Assembly: GCA_030272155.1 (NCBI GenBank)
Contig: CP126195.1
Span: 3,393,001 to 3,457,000 of the forward strand
Reading direction: 5' to 3'
Source of the DNA: Tetradesmus obliquus
Lineage: Eukaryota; Chlorophyta; Chlorophyceae; Sphaeropleales; Scenedesmaceae
Length of the DNA stretch: 64,000 bases
The notes below the pieces were generated by a model, which was given only the letters and a program-made list of their open reading frames with translations, was not told where the DNA came from and did no database searches. The position numbers and the translations under genes are program-made. Shown here piece after piece: positions 48,457 to 59,676 of this stretch (its first letter is position 1; each line of letters begins with the position of its first letter).

Positions 48457-50076
48457 CTGCATAGGCACGGCACACATAACAAATCGGCAAGCAGGCAGGC
48501 AGATGCATGCACACCTGCTTGCGACGCTGTTGTCAGCATGAAAGCAGCAGATGCAAGGGTTGTAGGGCGTGCACCACACAAGGCTGTCGCACTGCAAGCA
48601 ATGCTGTGGAGGTAATTTATGCTGTGACTGCCGAAAGCAGTAGACCTGCTGGCATTCCAGGCGCTGCTTGCTGGAGGTACTGCTGGCAGCTGCAGCAGTA
48701 GTGTTGGTGTGCCTGAAGCTCTTTGTGTTCACCTATTGCCAGCCGCTCTCTCTCTCTCGCACCAGCCAGGGTTTTAGCGCCTCACATGTTGCCATATTCA
48801 ACCAAGTAGGGCTTCTTCGTGAGTGCTGGTGCAGTGCAGGGGTGCAGTCACTGCAGGACGTGGTTGCAGTTGCTACTGTGGCAAGCACCTGGTAGCACGT
48901 CCTCAAGGTGCATGCTGATTCCCACGTCGACCTACACAAACCAAGCTTTCAAATATTGTAAAGTACTGCCTTAAAGGCTTGCAGTCGAGCATGTACAGGC
49001 CGCGAACGGTCTGCAACCTGTGGTAGGTCGCAAACAGCTGCGATGCAGTGGCGTTACTCCCATGAAGATTGCAATCGGACACTTACAGCATAACATCTTT
49101 TTCTTGCTGACGAACGTTTACGCATGGCTCGAAGCTGTCGATAGGTTTGAGTTCTGTCACATGTTGTGACAGGGTTGAATGCAGTTGCAGCAGCCCTGTT
49201 CGCCCTTACTAGCAGTTTCCCGTGACTACGTCACTCCTATCTAGTAATTACGGGAGGCACCCTTGTTGCTGGTGCTGTGCTCAGGGCAGCAGTTGCAACA
49301 CCTGCAATCTGAGAAGTCACCCATGATCATCCCTATCCCGTTCGCCTTTCGCTGAAAGTATATTCTCACGCCATCGCTTCCCAGATATCGTTGCTTCACT
49401 GCCTGCTGTTCCTGCTGTAGCCCGTGATGTTTTGCAGTAGCACCCCGCAACAGAACACCGCTGCACCCAGCCCACGGCTTCGAAACGACTTCACATGTCT
49501 ACACTAACTTTTATCTGTTGCTCTCGCACTCTCGTTTGCTTCCTCTGCACATTATCCAATCGCCCTGGGGTTCAACGGCCAGGTCCTAAGCCAGGCCTAA
49601 GCCAGGACGGACCGTATTTCTTTCTAGTAATGGATGGATGCTGTGCCTGTTAGCAAAACGTTACCTATCATATCGTTTGGTGCAGCTTTTGCTGCGTTTG
49701 GGCGCCGTTCGTGGTCAACGCGGTGTCCTTGCATCATTGGACATCAAGTCACTTTGATGTCCGGCTCTCCCTTGTCAGGACTGGCTTTTGCCATGTCTGG
49801 ACATCAAACACATTCCAGACATTGCCAGACAGCTACAATACTGATGTATGGTTTTTTAGGGACGAGGAGCCGCAGGGTGAGAGGCGGCTGGTGCAGCTGC
49901 CTAGCATGTGCTGTACTGTCAAACCCTTGTCTGACGCAGCCACTGTAGGGGCCACTGCCACGGCTGTTCGCCCTTTAGCGAAGAGTGATTTAATCAAGCA
50001 TAGGCCTTGTGGCACACTCAGTGACTGCGTGACGTGCACATGCAATGCAACCGTGCCGCCGCCCCTGAGCGCCGCC

Positions 50077-50115
<39 letters not shown>

Positions 50116-50491
50116 CATGTGCACTGCACTGGCATTGGATTTTGGTGCTGACGATCACATGCAGCCCCTAAAAGCACTTGCAGCCACACTGGTTCTGCAA
50201 GGATGCGAATCATGCACTGACAGCCTGCATTGATGTGCTGCAGGTGTGCCACGTACGAGCTTGCAGAGCTTCGCGTGAGTTGATGCGCGTTGGTAGAATG
50301 ACAGGAGGTTTGTTATGACATTGGGTGCCGCGAGTCTCGGCTCACAAACCCTCTTCCTTGATTCATGCACGCCGGGGATGCTGTAGAACTTAAACCTTGT
50401 AACGCGGTAGGTTGATGCAACATCTTGAATCTGCACAGCTTGATGGTGAGCCGCACCTGGACTTCCAGAGCTGCTTTTGCGTGCTGCTGCA
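48457..50491. other. No gene recognised
   Basis: Short open frames without known motifs on both strands. It holds a hairpin at 49739-49762 and a CAG run near 50081-50114. It may contain 5' exons of the minus-strand gene at 46854-48456 or of the plus-strand protease gene. Confidence 0.4.
49739..49762. repeat. Hairpin with 9-bp arms
   Basis: GGACATCAA, six bases, TTGATGTCC. A third GGACATCAA lies at 49799-49807. Confidence 0.85.
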
Positions 50492-53400
50492 ATGCTGTGC
50501 TTTTGCCTTGACTTGCACACGGCATTTGCAGCACGGTCACTAACATCACTTGCAAATGTGCACGCTGCACATTTGTCATTGAGCTGTAGCCGTGCCACAG
50601 GCCTGACCTATGCGCCAAAAGGCTTGAAGTCAGCACCCAACGCAACACGGCGCAACTACAGTGTCGTGAGGGGCAGGGCGCGCGTAGTCGCAAACCTCGG
50701 TGCTGGAGTTGACATCACACAGCTGGCGCATGCAGCATGCAACACGACAAACGTTGCAGACCCTGCCTGTGAAGATGTGCTGCTGCTGGCACTGACGCCT
50801 GCAAAGTACTCGTCAAACAGCACAGCAGACACGCCTGGCCGCCGAGCATTCATCAGCCCTGCTCAGGTACTGCTGTGGTGTGCAGTGGAGCAGAAACAAA
50901 CACTGCACGACAAGCTTGCTGTGGTGTGCAGTGGAGCAGAAACAAATTTGTTTCACTTAAGTATGGCGCCACGCAGCTGGGCAATGTGTGGTGCACACTG
51001 TGCTTGATCCTATGTACGACTTTGCAGCCCTGTGATGAATGCGATGTTGAACCTCTGTAGCGTGAACCTGCCTTTGTACTTTCCTGTGCCTGTGCAACAC
51101 CACACCAGCAGAGCGTTCCGGCTATTGATGCGAAGCGGTCTCGGCATTTTTTTTGGTACATGGTTGCAGGACCAAGGCATGTTCTCTTCATGCGTGGGCT
51201 TTGCCGTCACTGCTGCTGCTGAGGCTGCGATCAATGTGTACAAGCAGCAAACCTGGAGTGGATTCAACTTGTCAGAGCAAGCTATAAGCTTCTGCATGTG
51301 AGTGATCCCAGTGTTGGCAACACATGACGTTGCAGTGCCTGGTTCTTTACATCGCGTTGTAGGCACACACGTCATGCGTTGTGAACGTGTGGCTTCATGC
51401 TCAGCAACTCGCACACAAATATGTGTTTGGAAAAACTGCTTCAGAATGCCACACCGCATACACATACACGGCTGAAGGCTTGGTTTCTGCCCTTTGTTGG
51501 CCTACAGGTTGCGGCCGCGTGTCAACTGTGTCTCAGGCTCATCGTACGAGGACGTTTTGCGGTCCATTGACGAAGGCCGAGTTGCGCAGTGGGCAGCACG
51601 CGACTGCTTCCCTTACCTTGGTGATGCTTCGTCCACTGAGGAATGCTCCGAATTGGGCGCTGGGCTGTGCAGTTCACAACTGCTTGAAGGTGAGGCGGTG
51701 GCCTGCTCAGCAGGCAGCTGGCGTGGCGGCCACCAGTGAACACACCGCACAGTTTCATCAGAGGCATGCTCACCGGTGTAATGTGAACGATGCTATGCTT
51801 GACGCCATGCTTCATGTTGTAGTCTAGATTGCGCTAAATGGTGACCCACCGAAGAAACAGTATATCCAGCATGCTGATTCGTATCAGGAGGCCTTTGCCG
51901 TGACATGCTGAAACAACAGCAGTGCATACGTCAGTACACGGAGACATGCATGTTAGATATCATATGCTGCACCCGTGCCCCGCGCGTAACAATGTGCATG
52001 GAGAACTGCTGTCGTCAGTGCTGCCGGGTTGCAGCTGTCACGTGACATGTGCGCATTTAGTACATGCATGGTACTAGCAGTACTGTGGGCAGGTTCCTGC
52101 AGCTAATTCTGACGGACAGCACCAGTAAGCCACTGCAAGGTGTGCAAACACAAGCAATGTTGCGCATGCAGCAACAAGCAGCACCGCTGGGCTGATGCAA
52201 GCAAGTCCTTGTTGCACCTGCAGGCGGGGTGTTCTCTGTGGCAAATGCTGGCAGTGCTCTAACAACAATGGCAAAAGTGAAGGAGCAGATCATGCTCACA
52301 GGTGGCGTGCTAACATCCATGGCAATGTCCTCAACAGTGTTCACCAGCTTTGTGGCAAACAAGACCTCTGCAGGCGGCACATTCACCGCTCTTGAGGACG
52401 CAAGTAGGCTCGACCCTGCCACGATAACGATGCACGCGGTCTTCTGCTACGGCTGGTGGGATAGCCCAAGCACATTCAATGATGGCTACTGGATCTGCAA
52501 AAACAGGTGAGCTTCTGCAACCCTGCCTGGCCATTGATCTTGGCGCAACATCCACAGGTGGCTGCCACCACTGTTGCAATGGCCGCTCTGCCGTCTGCCC
52601 CTTGTTGCATGCCGCCCAGCGTTTTGCACGCAAGCAGCGGAGGCAGCTGGGTGAGCACTATTCACAGAGCAGCACCACGTAAGTTCTGGCAGATCTGTGT
52701 GTCACAACCTTTTTGATGACGCTGTGAGTATGGCGCTGATGCTGCACTCACTTGTCATTTTGCAGCTGGGGTCCTGGCTGGGGCCTGGGCGGCTCCTTCA
52801 GGGAGGCATACGGCTCAGCCTTCATCATGCAGCCAGACTACACCTTTGCGCTGCAGTTCAACAAAGCCAGCATGGCACAACGGGTAGATGACATCAGGCA
52901 GAGGCTCAAACCAGGCTTAGCCTATGAGACAACTGGAGCTGCTTCTTCTACAAACCCACACAGCCGCAGCGCCTGCTGCAGCTCATGCGGGACCTGAGCA
53001 CCTTGCCCACAACGCTGAGCATGGCAACTCGGCCACGTAAGGCTGACATTGTGGCAGATCTGTTGGCTTCCAACTTGGGCTATGTGCGCAGCCTATCAGC
53101 AGCCAGCAGCGGGCCGTTCAGGCTGTGCGGCAGGACAACACAAATGCTGATTGACGTGGTTCGGCCATCTTCAAGCCCCAGCCCATCGTCTGAGGTACCT
53201 CGCTCACCATCACCATCACCAGGGCCTGCAAGCCCGTTGCCAAGCCCACCACCGCCACCAAGCCCACCACCACCAAGCCCACCACCACCACCACCACCGC
53301 CAAGCCCACCACCACCACCACCACCAAGCCCACCACCACCACCACCAAGCCCACCACCGCCAAGCCCACCACCACCACGCCCACCACCACCAATGCCACC

Positions 53401-55153
53401 AAGCCCACCACCACCACGCCCACCACCACCACCAACGCCACCAAGCCCACCACCGCCAAGCCCACCACCACCAAGCCCGCCACCGCCAAGCCCACCACCA
53501 CCAAGCCCACCACCGCCACCACCACCACCGCCGCCACCACCACCACCGAGTGAGCAGACGTATTTAACTGTTATTGGCACAAGCACTGCAGCTTATGTGG
53601 TTCATTGTCATAGCCGTAATGTTGCGCCTATGTTACACAAGTAACACGCTGTGGGAAGCAGGGGTCGTATGCCAAGAAGCAGTTTGTGCTCTGAAAGTGG
53701 CTCCAGAGGAGATCTACTGCCCAACATCATGAGCACTTGTAATTCAGCTGCATCCTAATTTCAATGCCAGATATTGCCCTTACAATTGGAGCATTGCTTA
53801 CAGTATCCTACAAACGTACTACCATGTGTGCTGGAGCCATACTGCTGCAGCAACACAGTTGTGGACCCTCTCCATGTGCCACAGCAGTGCTTGACTTGCA
53901 CATGTCTTGGTCTTCCTTTTTAGGGGGGTCGTGGTCTTGTAGCCATACCTTGATGGTTACCATCAGCTCTGCCTCTCTGCCTTTGCTGCTTTGCAGGTGA
54001 TGCCAGCAGCTGCAGTGTTTCACGTGCCAGTGACCCTGCCTGCAGGCGTTGCGTGCAAAACATCGCAATTGGAAATGGTCACCTCTGTGTGATGCTGTTT
54101 GACGGCAGCGTTGAGTGTGCAGGATCCAATGGTTACGGGCAGTCATGGCAGGGCTCAGCAACAGGGAGCAGCAAGCTTCTTCCTGCTTCTGCCCTGGCTG
54201 GCATGAACATCCGCAGTGTTGGCAATGGTTTCGGTCATAGCTGTGTTCTAGCCACCACATCTGAAGGCAGTGATAAAGTGTACTGTGTTGGGGAAGGCCA
54301 ATATGGTCAGCTTGGTGACGGCAAGCGGATCTCTTCCACAATTCCTGTGGCTGTGCAAGGCCTGCCGGCATCCCGCATCGTGCAGCTGGCGTCTGGTGGG
54401 AACTACAACTGCGTGGTTTATGCTGATCCAAACAGTGTAGTTTATTGTTGGGGTCGGTCCACAAGTGTTGGTACTGCAATCGCTGGCACAGCCAGGGCAA
54501 CAGCCGTGGCTGTTCCGACAAACTCTGGCTTGTCGTGTGCTGTTCTACAGAACACAGCAGTCATCTGCTGGGACTCTGACATAGCAGCTAGGGTGCTTGA
54601 AAGCTTGCAGAATGTTGTGCGAGTTGCCATAGGGTGGGACTTTGGTTGTGCCATTGTGCAAGGGAGTGGTGCGGCTGATGGCTCTTCTGTGTGGTGCTGG
54701 GCCACTAGCAATTGGTGGGGTGCATCTATGTTCATGGCAAACTCTGAAACCCTCAACGAACCACGCAAAGTGTTAGGGTTGCCACCCTGCATCGTTGTTG
54801 ATGTGGTGGCACGACCCGTGCATGCATGTGTTCTTGTCAAGACAGCTGCTACAAGTGGCGGCGAGGTGTATTGCTGGGGCTGGAATGATTACGGGCAGCT
54901 TGGACAAGGGTACCTCAACGCTACAATTGGGGATCGCTATAATGCATCGCAGGCCACCAGCATGCCCTTGCGTGTCAAGGGGCTCAGCAATGCCACGGCA
55001 CTGTACGCTGGAATGGTTGCTACTTGTGCTGTCACCGCATCCCAGCAAGTGCTGTATTGGGGAATAAACTATCATCCGCAGCTCCTTGATAACTCATACA
55101 TAGAAGGGAGTGCTGTCAGAGTGACCGCCGCCGTGCGGGGTCTGTGTGCTTAG
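50492..55153 (+). CDS. Papain-like cysteine protease - (SPPPP)n - RCC1-repeat fusion (one frameshift)
   Basis: Exons: about 50492-50866, 51170-51297, 51508-51689, 52224-52506, 52766-53549, 53997-55153. The peptidase C1A part shows the active-site Gln and Cys (DQGMFSSCVGFA), the His region (MHAVFCYGWWDSP) and the Asn motif split by an intron (KNS / WGPGWG). It lacks the Trp that normally follows the catalytic Cys. A hydroxyproline-type linker of Ser-Pro blocks encoded at about 53163-53549 follows, as in algal wall glycoproteins. One 1157-bp exon then encodes RCC1-like beta-propeller repeats (VYCWGWNDYGQLGQG and VYCVGEGQYGQLGDG). Within exon 52766-53549 a one-base deletion near 52937-52940 moves the frame before a conserved helix (PQRLLQLMRDLS). 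The start is tentative: ATG 50492 gives a short hydrophobic leader. TGTAA occurs at 55200 and 55250. An extracellular role is inference. Confidence 0.78.
53237..53549 (+). repeat. (S/R/M/T)PPPP-encoding CCA/CCG repeat
   Basis: Pro-codon-rich repeat encoding Ser-Pro blocks in the linker of the protease-RCC1 fusion. Its antisense is open as poly-Gly, which is an artefact. Confidence 0.95.
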
Positions 55154-55484
55154 CAGCCAAGCCTTGTGTGCAGAGATGCTACCATCTATGGAGCAGAGCT
55201 GTAATGAAGGCAGCGCCAACATGTCATGCAGGGATTGCCTGCAGCTCTGTGTAACTTTAGTATACAAGAATTCAATTCAGCAGGTTGCTGAAAGAACTCC
55301 TGCACTGCAGTTGTGTGGTCCTTGCAATTGAATGCGGTCAGGTGGTGTAACGGTGGAACAGCAGGAGGAGAGTTGTGAGTATGAGCCCTGCCAGGAGCCC
55401 TGCAGGTGACGCTGCAGAAGGAAGTTGCCTAGCGCTGCTAGCAGAGTACCCTCTCTGTGGCAGCGGCTGCCTGCCAGGCAGCAG

Positions 55485-55522
55485 TGCTGCTGCCGCCACT
55501 CGTCGAACCGCGCACCCAGTGC
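55485..55522 (-). pseudogene. Fragment of the membrane-protein last exon
   Basis: Reads IALGARFDEWRQQ against VALGARFNEWRQQ encoded at 62202-62165, with about five mismatches in 38 bp. The similarity stops on both sides. Confidence 0.7.
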
Positions 55523-56750
55523 AATGACCAACACCTCCTTCTCACAAGTCAGCGTGGGTGGCCTGTACTCACCCTGGCCTAGTCACTAGTAGTATGGCCT
55601 GCGCAGCACTGAGCACCCTTACCCTTCAACCTACAGCACAGTCGCCCTGGCTCTATCAGCTGAGGCAATGCAGCACTGCCTGATAAACAAACAGGACAAT
55701 CTGGCAGCAGCAGCAGCAGGCGTCAGTGAGCGCACGCGGCGTTCTGAGGTGCTGCGTACCACACTGAGCACTGATCAGTCATGACAGAGGAATGGCTGCA
55801 GCAGGTGCGTGCATCAGCAGGGGGTGCAGTTTGCAATGCTTCAGAAGTAGCAGATCACGTGTGGCCAACGCACAGCATACTCATAGGTATACCTGCCTGA
55901 ATGAGTCCTGCTTGCTGCTGCCATGTTGGCAGGGGCCAGCGGCAGTGCAAGGCACTGAGCAGCAGCAACTGGTGCTGCTGCAGGTGCGCACCCAGCTGAA
56001 CCATACGACTCAATGTGTGCAGTGTGACATGGTGCCTGGAGTGTTGCAGGGCTAGCCAAGCATGCATGTTGCCCCTGTGCATGGCTGATGAATCAGAATG
56101 TTAGAGTGCATGGGCAGGAGGCTGCCGCACATGCTGCTACTGCTGGGCTGAAGGCTGCCGCAAATGCTGCTACTGCTGGGCTGATACATCTTTAGCAGGA
56201 GCCTTTGCACCGCAAGCGGCAGCGCTGTCTAGCTTGCAAGAGTCTGCAGCAGCACCAGCAGCAGCGTCAGCAGCACAGCAAAGTGCTGAACAGCAGCAGC
56301 AGCAGCTACAGGTGCACACCCCAACCCGTGGCTGGGCTTGCTTCAGCTGTGCTTGGACCTTGTGTGCTGTCAAGCACCCCGCTGGCGTGCTGAGGCAACA
56401 CACACACGCACATGATGCTCACGCATCAGTGTCCTAGTGGCTAGTGCCTGAGACCACATAAAAAACTGCCTTTTCTCAGACATGTGACTGCCAGAATTAA
56501 CTCTTGCCTGCTGCCACCATCATGCCTTGCCTGCAGGCATGCGCAGCAAGAGCAGAGAACAGCAGCACACACCTGCCGCAGGCTGCGGCAGCAGCAGCAG
56601 GCAGCAGCAGCAGGAGCAGCGGATGCCACTCCTGCAGGGTCTGCCCATCTGCGCAGCTGCGGCTACTGCCACTGCCCTGGCAGCAGCATGAGGGGGCCAA
56701 GAATGCAGCACAACCAGCAGCATCAGGGCTAGCAACCGTGTATTTGTGTG

Positions 56751-56756
56751 CCAGCA

Positions 56757-56819
<63 letters not shown>
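56751..56819. repeat. (CAG)n microsatellite
   Basis: About 22 CAG units with one CAA interruption. Confidence 0.95.
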
Positions 56820-56820
<1 letters not shown>

Positions 56821-58198
56821 TGTTGTGAACACTGGTGATGAATGAATCTGCGCGGGAGATTGCCAAAGCCTGGCAAACAGCCTGCAGGCTGCAATAGAAA
56901 ATCGCACGGTCGTCCCAGCTGCTGCCATGCTGCTGGTGCCAATGTGCTATGTCTGGTATCTTTCACGTTGGTACAGTCGTGTGTGTGTTTGCTTGCTCTG
57001 TGAAATATTAACCAGTTTCAGTGGGGCTGAGCATCTGTCAAAGTTGCAGGAATCAGCAGCCAGCTGCCGTCTGGGCACTTTGAGATTTAGTCTGTACTTT
57101 TACGGTCGTGGCACCACTCAGAGTTTAACCGATAATGTTTCATCATCATCATATGCAGCAGCGACACTGCTGGCAGCAGAAGCAGCGGCAGCAGAAAGCA
57201 CAGCACCAGCATGATGCAGCACGAGTGCATTCAGCAATTATACTCTAATGTGAATCAACCAGCACATGTAGTGAGCGATGGATGAACAACCCTGTTACTG
57301 CTTGTCTTGCAAGTACATGGTGCCAATAATGTGACATTGTCCTTTTCTTCTTAGAGTGCCCTGCCGCCTCAGCTCTGTCAGAGCTCAAAGGGATGCCGTG
57401 TTGGCACAATTGAAACGCCTACCACGCTGCTCTGAAAATTTGCGCAGTCCATTGGCCCTTAGGGCCTGACATTTGACTGCTTCATCCAAGCAGGTGTTTG
57501 CAGGTTGCAACGAAACGCAGCACGATCAACCAGCTGGTGGCTAGGTTGCTATTAATAGCAATATTGCTGGTGCGCACCAGCAGGCTAACAATGGACGGTT
57601 ATTTTCAAACAGTGCATCGCCATCTTATGCATGCATGTTGCACTGGCCTGCGTTAGTGCCTTCGACAGCTCCTGCATGCAGCGTGATTAGCTCATCAGCT
57701 ACCTGCAGTGCCACCCGGCCGGGCCGGGTTCATGCTCTATTCCGGCTACATGGTTCAATGCCCAGCCGGGCCGTTGCCCTGATATACGTGGGGTTGCGCT
57801 CCCGTTTTTGGTGTTCTGTGTCACGTGAAACTTACCTTTGTTCAACCTTACTACCGCTTCCAGTTACCGACATCAGGCTGCCGTGTAAACCTACGTAGGT
57901 ATACTCAGCTCGGCGCCCCAGCAAGCCTGAAAGATAGTCCTTACTTTTGTAGCTCACCTCCATATTTACGTTAAAATAGCCATCATTTACAAGCCGGTGG
58001 CCGTCTTTGTATATAGCATTGTGTTCGCGCGCTGCAGCAACGTTGTCAGCAACACAACCCATTGCCTGAGCCGTGTCAACGCAAAATGAAGAGCAGAATG
58101 CTCGTCAATGTCAACGTTCGGTGTCCCGACAGCATGCGGAAGTTCTGTGTGGTGCTGCCTGTGCCGGACAAGACAGCACCTGAGCACCCCTCAGCAGC

Positions 58199-59676
58199 AT
58201 GCTCGGCTCGAGCTCGCTGAACCGCCATGTGGAGGCTTCCCTGAATGACCCATCCCAGAACCTTCCGGAAGGACTGCAGCTTAAAGTCGAAGATGCGTGC
58301 ACCAGGCTGGCCTTCCAGGGACATGAACTTTACCTGGGAAGTGGCGGCAGCCACAGGCCCGCTGCCCAGCTTGACTACTACTTGCCAACAACCAACTTCC
58401 TGGCTACAGGGTTCACTGCCTGCATGACAGCAGACGAAGCGCGGGAAGAAATCCACCCTGGGTCTGCCAATTGGATGCAGGGCCCCTTCGTGTATGTGAG
58501 AACGCTGAATGGCGGCACCTTGCATGTGTACGCCGCGGAGTCTTCCACCACCGTGGAAGACCTGAAGTATATCATCCAGGAACGCGCAGGTGGGCCAACT
58601 GCATAGTATGCCACATCTGTCCACCGGCAGCGGCTTACTAGTAGCACCTGCAAGGGAAGTGCCGCACTGAGTGTCTGCAACTGTGCAAAGGAACAACGAA
58701 TCTTGGAGCACAGAGCATGCCATGCTGTAACAAATGTAAGTCAGTCACTGCGGATCCAGACTGTCAATCAGTTGGCAACTGGTTGCTGTTAACATCATGG
58801 TGCACACAACTAATACAATTTAATCCTGTTTCTACTGCATGGTGGCATCAGCTAGCACTGCGAGTATTCTAAGCATTAACGTATTGTGACTGCTGTTTTG
58901 CAATTGCAGGCATCTCTGTTGACTCCCAGCGCCTGATATGGGCCGGCAGACAACTAGAGGATGACTGCAGCCTGGGGTCGTATGGCTGGCGAAGGGGGTG
59001 TACACTGCACCTGGCGATGCGCCTGTGTGGTGGTGCCATGTCACCTGCAGTGAACTTCAGCGACATATCGAATGATGCAGGCCTCAGCAACATTGAGTGG
59101 AGCTCTTCCGCACCTGCCTGACGCATTGCGGAGCCTGGCCTGTGCATTGAGGGCTACTGCAGGAACCCCGCATGCAAAGCCAACGGGCATCTGGTCATCC
59201 ACAATGCTGGCTTTGCCCTGTTGGACCTCATCCTGGACAGCGCTGGCGGCGGCTGCAAGTGCCCTTGCTGCTACGAAGCCATCACACCTGTCACCGCTGC
59301 ATTCAACAAGTGCGAGTGGAAGTACGCTGGTATCAAGCTGGCTCCTGGCAAGGGCCCGGAGACTGTGCAGTGCGAGCAGTGGAAGCAGGCGGGCGACCGC
59401 TACGAGCGCTTTAGTGATGGGCCTGTCAACCAGGTGCAATGGTCACGGCTGCTGCTCATCACGCGGCGCCCAAAGGCTGCGTCTGCATCTGACCATGTGG
59501 AGTGCAGCATCTGCTGTGAGGATGAGACGCTGCACCGCTTGTCTGCTGAGGCCATCTACACCCCCTGCGGGCACTACTTCCACCGTACGTGCCTGAAGCC
59601 CTGGCTGCAGCTGGGCAAGACCGGCTGCCCAATGTGCAGGAAGGATATCAGCTGCCTGCGCACCAACCTGCTGTAG
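58199..59676 (+). CDS. Ubiquitin-like domain plus RING finger protein, with in-frame TGA
   Basis: Exons 58199-58589 and 58910-59676 join in phase; 1158 nt in all. A ubiquitin-like domain spans about residues 95-172. It reads VYVRTLNGGTLHVYAAESS, then QRLIWAGRQLEDD, and ends LAMRLCGG, matching ubiquitin's DQQRLIFAGKQLED and LRLRGG. A Cys-rich module follows (CKCPCCYEAITPVTAAFNKC, then EWKYAGIKL) that is common after ubiquitin folds in protist and fungal proteins. The C terminus is a RING (C-x2-C at CSICC, then CGHYFHRTC, then CPMC). It is probably an E3 ubiquitin ligase. An in-frame TGA (59119-59121, codon 201) separates the Ubl from the Cys-rich part. An ATG at 58086 opens another frame that ends before the Ubl exon, so I start at 58199. 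TGTAA at 59975 may be the poly(A) signal. Confidence 0.82.

Larger units (their letters stand above)
55154..58198. other. No intact gene; CAG-rich with a fragment of the membrane-protein gene
   Basis: TGTAA at 55200 and 55250 mark the likely 3' end of the protease-RCC1 transcript. 55485-55522 (-) copies part of the membrane-protein last exon. The CAG tract is at 56751-56819. 58086-58198 opens a short frame upstream of the Ubl-RING start. I see no conserved domain. Confidence 0.45.

Noticed and set aside
53080..53586. Poly-glycine open frame on the - strand
   Set aside because: Reverse of the Pro-rich linker repeat.
59119..59121. TGA as selenocysteine
   Set aside because: Relatives appear to carry Trp, not Cys, here, and I saw no selenocysteine insertion element downstream by eye.
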